A stretch of DNA of 64,000 nucleotides from Maridesulfovibrio zosterae DSM 11974 (lineage in GTDB: Bacteria > Desulfobacterota > Desulfovibrionia > Desulfovibrionales > Desulfovibrionaceae): assembly GCF_000425265.1 (NCBI RefSeq), contig NZ_KE384342.1, positions 762,245-826,244 of the forward strand, given 5' to 3'. Positions 28,767 to 37,600 of this stretch are shown in pieces. A program made the translations under genes and the position numbers. How positions within the stretch are numbered: the stretch's first letter is position 1; every line of letters begins with the position of its first letter. The notes below the pieces were generated by a model. The model made no database searches. It saw only the letters and a list, made by a program, of their open reading frames with translations, and was not told where the DNA came from.

Positions 28767-30614
28767 TCAGTTTTCACTCACCATGTCCATGTACTCGGCT
28801 TCAGTCATGACTTTAACACCTTTGGACTGGGCTGTTTCCATTTTTTTTGCCCCGACATTACTTCCGCAGACCAGAAAATCAGTTTTGCCGCTTACTGATG
28901 TCTGCACTTTTGCTCCCATTCTACGGGCAACAGCCTGCATATCTTCGCGGGTTCCCTGCACCATCTTGCCGGTAAAAACGATCCCTTTCCTGGCAATAGG
29001 GCTATCCATTTCTGCTGTATCTTTAAGTAGAGGAGTACGTCTTAAGTTAAAATCAAAATTCAGCATATGGAGAATGGTCTGTTTAATAGCTGCAATTCCC
29101 TCAGTTACTGAATGACTGGTAATGTCGCCAAAGCCATGAATATCGAGCAATTCTTCCTGCTTTACGTTTACCACATCTTCAAGTTTGTAGTGCCCCAGCA
29201 ACTTACGACTATCAGCTTTACCCAGATCAGGGATGCCGAATGCAGCCAGAAAACGCCAATCATCAGTTTCTTTAGTACGACTGATATAAATTGCTTCTGC
29301 CAGATTGGAAGATTGAACGGGGCCAAATCCCAGCTTTTTAAAATCTTCCTCACCCATTGTATATACAGCCTCAAGAGAATTACGCCCTGCTGAAACAAGT
29401 TTTGTAATGGTTTTCTTGCCAAACCAGTCAGCATTTCCAAGAGTCTTAAACCAATACTCCAGTCTCTGTTCAACTCGTGCAGGGCAATTGAAATCGGGAC
29501 ATTTTAAAAAGTCGTTCTGCCAAAAAAGTTCCGCACCGCACGATGGACAATGGGTCAATAATTCGACCTCATGAGCAGGTTTTAAAACCTCTTCAAGCTT
29601 AGGAATAACTTCACCGCTGCGTATAATCCTAATAACTGCACCTATGCCGATGGACTGATCACGCAACATACCTGCATTGTGAGCTGTTACGTTACGGATA
29701 GTTGCACCGGAAACCGAAACTGGTTTGACTTCCATAACAGGAGTGACTGCGCCCATACGCCCAACCTGCCAGCGGATGCCTTCCACTTCAGTAACAGCGG
29801 ATTCACCTTTCTTTTTAATAGCAATCTGCCAGCGATAATGATGAGCTGTTGCGCCTAAAGCATCCTGTAAAGCTGAGTCCATTACCTCGGCCACCATACC
29901 ATCAAGAGGATAATCGGAAGTGGACCATAATTCGTCAGTTATTTCCCAGACATTTTTTACAAGTTCTTCACTGCCGACAACTTTTTTAGGCAAAGTGCTG
30001 TAGGGAACAAACCTTACAGCTTCATCCTGCAAAGCCTGTTTTGAAGCTTCATTTACATTATCAGAAGTGACTATTCCAACAACCATATTACGGGGATGTT
30101 CAAAAGTCTCTGCTAGGTGCTCTTCAAAATAATCGCGACTGCAAACAATCTCACCGACCCCGAGTCCACGTCCGCCGATGGGGACAATTCCTTTGGCAAA
30201 TGCACTTGAAATTTCATAACCGACTTCACCATTACCACGGGTTGCAAAAATTTTCCCGTCATCACGAGCAGCCAGACCGTCTAGCTTTGGAGTCACACGA
30301 TACTGAACATCACGAATACCAAGAACTCTGGCTTCTTTCTCAACACGGGCTACAAAGCGTTCCAGCTCTTCTACAGTGTATGCTTTTTCGGTAGATAGCA
30401 TAGGTTTAGGATGTCTCACCTCAACCTTTTCGCTGAAATTTTCAGGTTCCACATTCCCTAAAAAAGAATGATCTGGTGCCAATTCCCGCAGCTGTTCAGT
30501 TAATTCATCATATCGGGCATCACTGATAGTAGGCATGCCGCGACGGTAATCTTCATTATGTTTTTCGAGCCTTTTTACCAGCTCTTCAATATTTTTTTGG
30601 TCTACTTTACTCAT
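28767..30614 (-). CDS. ligA: NAD-dependent DNA ligase LigA, short divergent form
   Basis: 615 residues against about 670 usual. Domain Ia is recognisable (GMPTISDARYDELTEQL). The adenylation lysine is K110 in TPKLDGLA. The OB fold has WQVGRMGAVTPVMEV. Four zinc cysteines are present (CPSCGAELF and CPDFNCPARVEQ), then HhH repeats, and a C-terminal BRCT domain (GIVFTGKMVQGTREDMQ). The adenylation domain is shortened after KLDG (RGNGEVGYEIS in place of the common RGDGxxGEDVT). It may be the main ligase or a second copy. Confidence 0.88.
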   Translation of the reverse strand: MSKVDQKNIEELVKRLEKHNEDYRRGMPTISDARYDELTEQLRELAPDHSFLGNVEPENFSEKVEVRHPKPMLSTEKAYTVEELERFVARVEKEARVLGIRDVQYRVTPKLDGLAARDDGKIFATRGNGEVGYEISSAFAKGIVPIGGRGLGVGEIVCSRDYFEEHLAETFEHPRNMVVGIVTSDNVNEASKQALQDEAVRFVPYSTLPKKVVGSEELVKNVWEITDELWSTSDYPLDGMVAEVMDSALQDALGATAHHYRWQIAIKKKGESAVTEVEGIRWQVGRMGAVTPVMEVKPVSVSGATIRNVTAHNAGMLRDQSIGIGAVIRIIRSGEVIPKLEEVLKPAHEVELLTHCPSCGAELFWQNDFLKCPDFNCPARVEQRLEYWFKTLGNADWFGKKTITKLVSAGRNSLEAVYTMGEEDFKKLGFGPVQSSNLAEAIYISRTKETDDWRFLAAFGIPDLGKADSRKLLGHYKLEDVVNVKQEELLDIHGFGDITSHSVTEGIAAIKQTILHMLNFDFNLRRTPLLKDTAEMDSPIARKGIVFTGKMVQGTREDMQAVARRMGAKVQTSVSGKTDFLVCGSNVGAKKMETAQSKGVKVMTEAEYMDMVSEN

Positions 30615-30655
30615 GTATAATCTGGATTTATTGCGCTGTACGCTTTGGTCCCATC

Positions 30656-30712
30656 AGGGTCTTAAACCTATTAAAAAAAAGGTTTAAGACCTCCAAAACT
30701 ATTAGCTGTGGG
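30656..30712. repeat. Palindromic repeat, copy 1
   Basis: GGTCTTAAACC at 30658-30668 and GGTTTAAGACC at 30681-30691 pair perfectly. Past the right arm is a CTCC...GCTGT stretch. A related palindrome is at about 32,052-32,122, so this may be a small dispersed element or a shared type of terminator. It lies just upstream of ligA and downstream of lolA. Confidence 0.55.
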
Positions 30713-30820
30713 ATTGTTTATTTTTTTACCAAATGTAAAAAACACTCATACGTCTCCGAACCTCAAAAGATTCATGCTTTCCTTCTAAAATACGAAGAAG
30801 TCAAATGATTGTTTAAATCT

Positions 30821-31465
30821 CTATTGGTTTACGGTATTATCTTCAACTTCGATTCCTTTGGGAGGAACAAAGTTAAACACCGAGTCATCAACTTCCGGAT
30901 CAATTTCAATGTTAGTCATAGCAACTTCGTTACCATTTCCATAAAAATCAACCACCAGAGTTTTAACTAGCATTTTCTTGACCGGATCAACCCATACATA
31001 AGCAAGCACAAGCCCGGTTTCAGGCTCAAAAGGTAGAAGCTTAAGCTTGATTAGTCCATTTTCATCACCCTGATTTTCTACAACAAAATCATCTTCAAGC
31101 TTTGCCTGACCAGAAATAAACCGGATCATGGTTTTAGAATTAAAAATCTGCTTTGTGTGATACTTGAGAGCAACTTCGTCGTCAGGGAAATAGTCCCACA
31201 CAACGGATTTTCCTACGATCAACAATTCTTTTTCAGGCTTTACAGATTCCCAGCGTAGAAGGGATGGCTGCTTAAAAGTAATTTTACCGGATCTGATGTC
31301 CTGTTCTTTACTTGCAGCATTGGTCAATGTCTGAGTAAAATCTGCACTGAAAGTTTTAATTGAATCATATGTTTTTTGGATTTCAGCTGTCAGTTCATCT
31401 GCATGCGCTACGCTGCAAAATGAAATTAAAATAGAAATTGTCAGTATTAAGGCTTTGAAACGCAT
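30821..31465 (-). CDS. lolA: Outer-membrane lipoprotein carrier protein LolA
   Basis: 214 residues from ATG 31465, which has GAGG six bases upstream. Earlier in-frame ATGs lack this. A signal peptide (MRFKALILTISILISFCSVAHA) is followed by the LolA pattern IKTFSADFTQTLTNAASKEQ, GKITFKQPSLLRWE and IVGKSVVWDYFP. LolA shuttles lipoproteins through the periplasm from LolCDE to the outer membrane. Divergent from the ATC-hydrolase-like gene. Confidence 0.88.
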   Translation of the reverse strand: MRFKALILTISILISFCSVAHADELTAEIQKTYDSIKTFSADFTQTLTNAASKEQDIRSGKITFKQPSLLRWESVKPEKELLIVGKSVVWDYFPDDEVALKYHTKQIFNSKTMIRFISGQAKLEDDFVVENQGDENGLIKLKLLPFEPETGLVLAYVWVDPVKKMLVKTLVVDFYGNGNEVAMTNIEIDPEVDDSVFNFVPPKGIEVEDNTVNQ

Positions 31466-31525
31466 TATTTTCCTCATGAATTTAATGTTCATCTACAACG
31501 TATTCTTAACTCTTTTAGGTGAATT

Positions 31526-31993
31526 ATGAAAGAACAACCTGTATCACAGATCGACCGCCGTCTTATTGAGGCAGAACTGTATGGCGAGCTTTATAAGACT
31601 ATGTCCAAATATTTTGGAAAAGAAAAAGCTCTGGAAATTATTGCAGAAAATTTAAAAGAATCGGCCTTTAAAGCAGGTCAGCGATTTGCTGCATCGGTAG
31701 ATGCCCCCGGCCTTAAGCATTTCTCAACCGTAGTTGAACTCTGGAAAAAAGGTGATGCCATTGAAATAGAAGAAATGTCGCTTAATGACAACTCACTCAC
31801 CATTAAAGTTGTACGCTGCAATTATCAGGATTCATACCGCAAAATGGGGCTGCCTGAGGAGCTTTGCCGCATGATTTCATGCTGCCGCGATGAACCTTTT
31901 GCCAAAGGCTACAGTGAAAATCTCCGCATGGTCCGTACATCAACACTGGCTGAAGGCGGAGACTGCTGTCCTTTCGAATTTTATTGGGATTAA
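31526..31993 (+). CDS. L-2-amino-thiazoline-4-carboxylate hydrolase family protein
   Basis: 155 residues with the family's all-helical N-terminus (LYGELYKTMSKYFGKEKALEII), a CNYQDSYRKMGLPEELCRMI stretch and a C-terminal GGDCCPFEFYWD. Named members open the thiazoline ring of ATC in cysteine formation, but many homologues have no tested role. It contains six cysteines, including paired ones (SCCRD, DCCPF). Single gene. Confidence 0.75.
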   Translation: MKEQPVSQIDRRLIEAELYGELYKTMSKYFGKEKALEIIAENLKESAFKAGQRFAASVDAPGLKHFSTVVELWKKGDAIEIEEMSLNDNSLTIKVVRCNYQDSYRKMGLPEELCRMISCCRDEPFAKGYSENLRMVRTSTLAEGGDCCPFEFYWD

Positions 31994-32051
31994 TTTTTAC
32001 TAGAATCAGCTTCTTATTTCACCAGCAAAACAACTCTGCACTATTAAAAAT

Positions 32052-32122
32052 AACTAATATTTTTGGAGTACTTAAACTCCTTTTGAAAAAGGGTTTAAGT
32101 ACTCCTGAATATTTTTGCTGTT
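32052..32122. repeat. Palindromic repeat, copy 2
   Basis: GGAGTACTTAAAC at 32064-32076 and GTTTAAGTACTCC at 32093-32105 form a 13-bp stem with loop sequence rich in T and A. It resembles copy 1 near 30,656 in arms, loop and the ACAGC word when both are read on the minus strand. It lies between convergent genes and probably ends transcription. Confidence 0.6.
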
Positions 32123-34314
32123 TAATCTTTAGTAATCAAGACAATACGTGGCTTACTGCCATCCTGCGGGCCAAGAATCCCATCCTGCTCCATCTGCTCG
32201 ATAAAACGTGCCGCACGGTTAAATCCGATGCGAAAACGCCTTTGCAATAATGAAATCGAAGCTTTGCCCTGTCCAAGTACGAATTCAACCGCTTCGTTGT
32301 ATACAGGATCATCTGATTCACCGGGCATACTTCCCGGTCCGGCACCGCCGGGTGTTTCTTTCCAGTCTGAAAAATCAAGTTCGAATTCCTGCGGATATTT
32401 CTGCTTCCAGAAATTTACCACTTCTTTAATCTCATCATCCTCAACAAGAGCACCATGCAATCTACGCAACTTTGAACCGCTTGGCTTGTAGAGCATATCA
32501 CCACGCCCGAGAAGCTTCTCCGCACCGATCATATCAAGAATGGTACGAGAGTCGTGCTTTGAGGTTACCTGAAATGAGATACGTGTTGGAAAGTTGGCTT
32601 TGATAAGTCCGGTTACAACATCAACTGACGGACGCTGCGTTGCCAGAATAATATGAATTCCTGCCGCACGGGCAAGCTGTGCAAGACGGACAATACTTAT
32701 TTCAACATCCTTTCCGGCTGTAAGCATAAGGTCGGCAAGCTCATCCACAACAATGACAAGGAAAGGCATAGGCTCAAGATCTTCCAGATCTTCAGGCATT
32801 TCCCCATCCATCTTGGCAAGCTTTTCATTATAGCTGGCAATATTACGAACGCCGAGACGCGCCATACTTTCATAGCGCTTGTCCATCTCATACACGGCCC
32901 ATTCAAGTGCGCTTTTGGCAAGAGTCATGTCCGTTACAACGGGATGCACCAAATGAGGAAGACTTGCATAGACAGCAAGCTCAATCCTCTTAGGATCTAT
33001 AAGCAAAAGTTTTACTTCTTCAGGACTCGCCTTATACAGTATACTCATGAGCAGCCCGTTCAGGCATACGCTTTTACCTGCTCCAGTAGCCCCTGCAACC
33101 AGAAGATGCGGCATTTTAGCAAGGTCAGCAGAAACAGGTACACCCTGAATGTCCTTACCAAGAGCCATTGTCAGCGTAGACTTGGACTTAGTAAAGCAGC
33201 CATGTTCAAAAATTTCACGTAAATAAACAGTCTGTCTATTGTCGTTTGGAATTTCAATACCAACGGAGTCCTTACCGGGAATCGGTGCCTCAATTCTGAC
33301 GGCAGTAGCCTTCAAAGCAAGTGAGATATCATCAGTAAGGTTGGCTATCTTACTGACCTTTACACCCGGTGCAGGACGAAATTCAAACATAGTTACTACC
33401 GGCCCGGGAATAACGTTTTGAATTTCACCATCTATATTAAAGTCTTTTAGGCAAACCTTAAGACTTTCAGTCTTTTCCTCAAGCTTTTTTGGATCAAACT
33501 GAACTCCGGCCACAGGAGGTTCAGTAAGCATATCAAGAGCGGGAAAAGCTGTCGTGGTATCTATTTTTTTGGCTTTAGGCTTCGCTTTTACTTTCTTCGC
33601 AGCTTCTTTCTTCGCAGGTCCATCAAGAAAAGGCTCTAAAACAATTACAGTTTCATCTTCCTCTTCAACTTTAGAATCAGAAATAGAGGCAGTAGCTTCA
33701 GCTTTTTTCTTGATTTTCTCTTTAGTTTTTTTCTTTTCAGCTTTTTTAATGGCCATCTCGGCTTTCATACGCTTGGATTTACGCTCTACACGTTCTTTAT
33801 TCTTTAAGAAGAAATCAAGAAGTATCGAACGCATTCTTTTACCTATGGCAGCCCAGCTAAGATTCAAAGTAAGCTGAATTCCGGCAAGAGTTGTGAAAAG
33901 CCAGAATAAAAATGCTCCCACAGGTTTAAGGTATTGAAAGGACCATTTCGAAAGAATTGCTCCAATAAATCCGCCTTCATGAATAACAATATTCTTTTGA
34001 AGACCTGCAAGCCAGGGATGTGAAGCCCATGCCAAAGTACATACATACAAAAGCACCAGCCCTACCCAGCGCCACCAAGGCTGCTTAAGTATTTTTAAAA
34101 AGGAAGAAAGTCCCAGAAACAGAAAATAAAAAGGAACCAGCCATGATCCAACTCCAAGCATATCCACAAGAAGCCCGGCTGCATACGATCCGGCAGGACC
34201 AATCAGGTTTTTAATTTTCCAATTTGAGCTGACGGCCTGATTAAGAGTCGGGTCACCCGGATGGAACGAGTACATGCTTATAAAAAGAAAAACGGCTAAA
34301 AACATCCAGAACAT
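32122..34314 (-). CDS. ftsK: DNA translocase FtsK/SpoIIIE
   Basis: 730 residues from ATG 34314. The N-terminus holds about four membrane segments, then a Lys/Glu-rich linker of about 130 residues. The motor has Walker A VAGATGAGKSVCL (about residue 408), FLVIVVDELADLM and ATQRPSVDVVTG. A C-terminal gamma winged helix (ASISLLQRRFRIGFNRAARFIEQM) follows, which reads KOPS-type sites. It segregates chromosome ends at division. Homologous residues continue upstream of ATG 34314, and GGAGG at 34359-34363 suggests a CTG start at 34350 (see finding). Confidence 0.93.
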   Translation of the reverse strand: MFWMFLAVFLFISMYSFHPGDPTLNQAVSSNWKIKNLIGPAGSYAAGLLVDMLGVGSWLVPFYFLFLGLSSFLKILKQPWWRWVGLVLLYVCTLAWASHPWLAGLQKNIVIHEGGFIGAILSKWSFQYLKPVGAFLFWLFTTLAGIQLTLNLSWAAIGKRMRSILLDFFLKNKERVERKSKRMKAEMAIKKAEKKKTKEKIKKKAEATASISDSKVEEEDETVIVLEPFLDGPAKKEAAKKVKAKPKAKKIDTTTAFPALDMLTEPPVAGVQFDPKKLEEKTESLKVCLKDFNIDGEIQNVIPGPVVTMFEFRPAPGVKVSKIANLTDDISLALKATAVRIEAPIPGKDSVGIEIPNDNRQTVYLREIFEHGCFTKSKSTLTMALGKDIQGVPVSADLAKMPHLLVAGATGAGKSVCLNGLLMSILYKASPEEVKLLLIDPKRIELAVYASLPHLVHPVVTDMTLAKSALEWAVYEMDKRYESMARLGVRNIASYNEKLAKMDGEMPEDLEDLEPMPFLVIVVDELADLMLTAGKDVEISIVRLAQLARAAGIHIILATQRPSVDVVTGLIKANFPTRISFQVTSKHDSRTILDMIGAEKLLGRGDMLYKPSGSKLRRLHGALVEDDEIKEVVNFWKQKYPQEFELDFSDWKETPGGAGPGSMPGESDDPVYNEAVEFVLGQGKASISLLQRRFRIGFNRAARFIEQMEQDGILGPQDGSKPRIVLITKD

Positions 34315-34393
34315 GCCGGAAATTTCTTTTGCGAACTTTTCGCTGGGCAGTGTCTCATCCTCCGTTTTATACCCAATAGTGGGAAATTTAAAA

Positions 34394-34424
34394 AAATTGC
34401 CGGGGAACGCACAGGTTCCCCGGT
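34394..34424 (-). terminator. Intrinsic terminator after efp
   Basis: On the minus strand CCGGGGAACC and GGTTCCCCGG-type arms (34400-34423) form a stem followed by a run of seven T. It separates efp from ftsK. Confidence 0.9.
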
Positions 34425-34444
34425 AGATTATGTATTATAAATGA

Positions 34445-35005
34445 TTACTTTTCACGACCAAGGTATTCACCGGAACGGGTATCAACCTTGATTTTATCAT
34501 TTTCATTAATAAAAAGAGGTACATTAATACTAAGACCTGTTTCAAGAGTAGCAGGTTTAGTCGCATTACTTACACGGTCACCCTGTATACCAGGATCAGT
34601 CTGAGTAACAAGGAGGATAACAGATGCAGGCAATTCAATGCCTATAACATTGCCATTATAAAGCAGAGCCTTATTGGTTTCACCTTCTTTAAGGTAGCCG
34701 CCGGCAGCACCTATAACATCAGCAGGAACATTCATCTGTTCATAAGATTCAAGATCCATTAAAACGTAGTCTGTACCATCTTTATAAAGGAACTGCATTT
34801 CGTTCGTAGCCATGTCAGGCTTATGAACTTTTTCACCGGAACGGAAGGTCTGGTCAGTTACACGACCGGTAAACATATTTTTCAGCTTGGTACGGACAAA
34901 GGCACCGCCCTTACCCGGTTTGAAATGCTGGAATTCAACGATTTCAAATGGTTTACCATCAATTTCTACTTTAAGTCCGTTTCTAAAATCTTTTGTTGAT
35001 ATCAT
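34445..35005 (-). CDS. efp: Elongation factor P
   Basis: 186 residues from ATG 35005, which has GGAGG five bases upstream and gives the normal EF-P start [13 protein letters not shown]-like and two OB domains are present. The modified-residue loop PGKGGAF has K32 at the tip, the site for lysylation or a related change. EF-P relieves ribosomes stalled at polyproline. The leader upstream is GC-rich with a possible hairpin. aroQ lies upstream on the same strand. Confidence 0.95.
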   Translation of the reverse strand: MISTKDFRNGLKVEIDGKPFEIVEFQHFKPGKGGAFVRTKLKNMFTGRVTDQTFRSGEKVHKPDMATNEMQFLYKDGTDYVLMDLESYEQMNVPADVIGAAGGYLKEGETNKALLYNGNVIGIELPASVILLVTQTDPGIQGDRVSNATKPATLETGLSINVPLFINENDKIKVDTRSGEYLGREK

Positions 35006-35182
35006 AATTCCTCCAATAAAAATATTTTTTACAGGGCCGATAATGGCCGCTAAGGGCCAAAGCCCTGCTGTCGTCAATTTATGTTGTGACAGCGATAATT
35101 ATCCTGATTCAAATGATTGTTTACATTAAAATAAACAGGCATTCCACCCGTAAACTAATTGCATATCCAGCTAAACCGAAAT

Positions 35183-35638
35183 TTAGTCACCTGTCACATG
35201 CGAAAACAATGCTTGAACGGCCAAGGCATAGCTCATAATTCCAAATCCGGCAATTACTCCAATGCACTGTTTTCCCATAAAACTTTTCTGACGAACCGGA
35301 TCCTGCGTCCGCGCCCATATATTACTGATATGAACTTCAACACAAGGAACTTCAATCCATGCCAGACAATCAGCTAAAGCTAAACTGGTGTGAGTATAGG
35401 CTCCGGCGTTAAAAGCGACTCCGTCAATTTTATCCAGACGGGCTTTTTCAAGTCGATCAATTAAGGCTCCTTCAGAATTTGATTGAAAAAATTCAAGCTT
35501 AATTTCATCAGCACAACTACCCATAATTTTTTTTAGATGAACAGGAATATCTTCAATTTTATCAGATCCATAAATCTCAGGCTGACGTTTTCCAACATAT
35601 CCGAGATTAGGTCCGTTAAGAATAAGAAAGGTTTTCAT
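35183..35638 (-). CDS. aroQ: 3-dehydroquinate dehydratase, type II
   Basis: 151 residues from ATG 35638. The type II pattern is complete: ILNGPNLGYVGKRQPEIYG with the catalytic Tyr near position 23, QSNSEGALIDRL, FNAGAYTHTSLAL and VEVHISN with the catalytic His. The enzyme performs the third shikimate step. GGxPNL-type spacing is normal. It sits upstream of efp, an order common in bacteria. Confidence 0.94.
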   Translation of the reverse strand: MKTFLILNGPNLGYVGKRQPEIYGSDKIEDIPVHLKKIMGSCADEIKLEFFQSNSEGALIDRLEKARLDKIDGVAFNAGAYTHTSLALADCLAWIEVPCVEVHISNIWARTQDPVRQKSFMGKQCIGVIAGFGIMSYALAVQALFSHVTGD

Positions 35639-35766
35639 TTTTATTTGCCTCATTTTTTCAGGTTGACCGAAATATGTTATTAAAAGAGTATCTAACTTGA
35701 CTAGCCTGCAGAAATAAGTGAACAGTCTGCGCTGCACATAACACAAATAATCAAGGGCAATTCCTT

Positions 35767-36390
35767 ATGAATAATACACTTACGTTAATTAATACAATCT
35801 ATGAGATCAATCAGCTGGAGCAGTTTGCCGCACCGCAAATCATTTTGGCCGGACGCTCCAACGTTGGTAAATCATCGCTGATAAACTGTCTTGCAAATAG
35901 AAAAAAACTTGCAAAAATAAGTGCTACTCCCGGTAAAACCAGGAGTCTGAATTTTTTCGAGGTAGATCCGCACGGCTATTACATTGTTGACCTGCCCGGT
36001 TACGGGTATGCCCGCTGCTCTAAAGCTGAACGAGCCAAATGGGGCAAACTCATAGACCAATATATGGCCGGTAACTCTTATATTGCCGCAGCCGCAGTTC
36101 TTCTGGACAGCCGTCTTACCCCGCAAAAAAATGATATTGAAATGATTTCATATTTTAAACATTGCAATATTCCAATTCTGCCTATCATGACTAAGTCTGA
36201 CAAGACAAAGCAAAAAGAGCGGTCAAAAATTCAAAATCAGTGGGAAGATATATTAAAAGTCAAACCGCTGTGTGTCTCAAGTAAAAGCGGCATGAACCGC
36301 ACTAAACTTTGGAAATTGCTTGATACAACCGCCATGCCGGAACTGATTGATTTCTATACCGCTGAGCAGGAAAAGCAAAAACAAGAATAA
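35767..36390 (+). CDS. engB: Ribosome biogenesis GTP-binding protein EngB/YsxC
   Basis: 207 residues. TRAFAC GTPase with G1 GRSNVGKSS (starting at residue 29), G2 TPGKTRSLNFF, G3 DLPGYGYARCS, and G4 TKSDKTKQKE. It helps 50S subunit assembly. A short divergent region separates it from aroQ. A hairpin terminator follows. Confidence 0.94.
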   Translation: MNNTLTLINTIYEINQLEQFAAPQIILAGRSNVGKSSLINCLANRKKLAKISATPGKTRSLNFFEVDPHGYYIVDLPGYGYARCSKAERAKWGKLIDQYMAGNSYIAAAAVLLDSRLTPQKNDIEMISYFKHCNIPILPIMTKSDKTKQKERSKIQNQWEDILKVKPLCVSSKSGMNRTKLWKLLDTTAMPELIDFYTAEQEKQKQE

Positions 36391-36420
36391 GAATAAAATA
36401 GATTAAAACATTTTCAATAA

Positions 36421-36460
36421 GGTCAATTCCACGCGTTCAGCAGGAATTGACCTTTTTTAT
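36421..36460. terminator. Bidirectional terminator
   Basis: GGTCAATTCC and GGAATTGACC with a 12-base loop are followed by TTTTTTA. It lies between convergent engB and lptG. Confidence 0.85.
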
Positions 36461-37600
36461 TCAGTTCAAATTTCTTGCCTTCAACATTGTGTAATATTTG
36501 CCGAATGATTCAGGAATTAAAACCCACCCTATCCGGACTAAGGCCAGAGTGTTGATCACTATATTTCCAAACCATGCCGCAATAACAGGCGGCAGAAGAC
36601 CTGAATCTCCGGCTGATGCACCAACCATAAACAGAGCATAGTATGCAAATGTAAGAGCCAGTCCTAAACCTATATTAAGATAGATATTCTCTGAAAAAGT
36701 CACCAGCGCAAGAGAGACTAAGGCCATAGATAACAGAGAAAAAGCATAGGCCCATTTTGAATGCCATGCAGTAACCAGCCGATCAACATTTGAACCTGAT
36801 TTATCCAATTGTTTAATAACCTTATCAAGTTGCCACATAGGTAGCTGGGCAGGATCAATCCCGGGGTCAACGACTTTGAAAACCTCTAAATCAAGGTTGA
36901 TCGGCATAGTGAAAATAGGATGTTTTCGCGACGCAAACCGGTTTGGGCTAAGCTCTACCGCATTTTCCAATTTCCAACCATACTTGCTGCTCACCTCTGC
37001 ACTGTCAGAAGTAATAACTCTTTCTATTCCACTGTTATCATCCGCAAATTCATAAACAGTTATACCTTTGGCCTTGTTGGCAAAAGGCATTACCTCTTTT
37101 GCTTCAACAACAAAATTACCTTCTTTAAGCCAGATATTGTGCAGAACTCTTTTGTCCAGCTGGCTTTTTCGCACATCTTCTTTCCAAATACGAAAAGCTT
37201 CCTGCTCTCCATAAACTCCGATAACCTGTGAAAAAAGAAGTTGGCCTAAAGACCAGATAATTGCGTAAATCACGAAAAATCTCAAAAACCAGGCAAGTGA
37301 AAGACCTCCGGTTCTAAGAGCCAGCATTTCTTTGCTGCGTGCCATTACGCAAAGCTGAATGATCATGGATATCAAAAAGACTGCGGGCAGAATCTGTGAA
37401 AATATCAACGGCATTTTCACTATAAAATAACGCAGAATAGTACCGAAACCGAGTCCAGCCTCAATAAAATCATCAAGACGGTCAAACAGATCGGAAAGCA
37501 AATAGATACCGGTTCCAACACCGAGTGTAACACACATCAGAAACAGATTCTGTTTCAGCACATATCCTGAAAGATGCCCGGGAAGAAGTCTTTTGATCAT
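36461..37600 (-). CDS. lptG: LPS export ABC transporter permease LptG
   Basis: 379 residues of the YjgP/YjgQ family: an N-terminal membrane segment, RSKEMLALRTGGLSLAWFLRF coupling-helix region, a periplasmic beta-jellyroll, and three C-terminal membrane segments. With LptF and LptB it extracts LPS from the inner membrane. Its ATG overlaps the lptF stop by 4 bases. No lptB is in the window. Assignment as LptG rather than LptF rests on order. Confidence 0.87.
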   Translation of the reverse strand: MIKRLLPGHLSGYVLKQNLFLMCVTLGVGTGIYLLSDLFDRLDDFIEAGLGFGTILRYFIVKMPLIFSQILPAVFLISMIIQLCVMARSKEMLALRTGGLSLAWFLRFFVIYAIIWSLGQLLFSQVIGVYGEQEAFRIWKEDVRKSQLDKRVLHNIWLKEGNFVVEAKEVMPFANKAKGITVYEFADDNSGIERVITSDSAEVSSKYGWKLENAVELSPNRFASRKHPIFTMPINLDLEVFKVVDPGIDPAQLPMWQLDKVIKQLDKSGSNVDRLVTAWHSKWAYAFSLLSMALVSLALVTFSENIYLNIGLGLALTFAYYALFMVGASAGDSGLLPPVIAAWFGNIVINTLALVRIGWVLIPESFGKYYTMLKARNLN

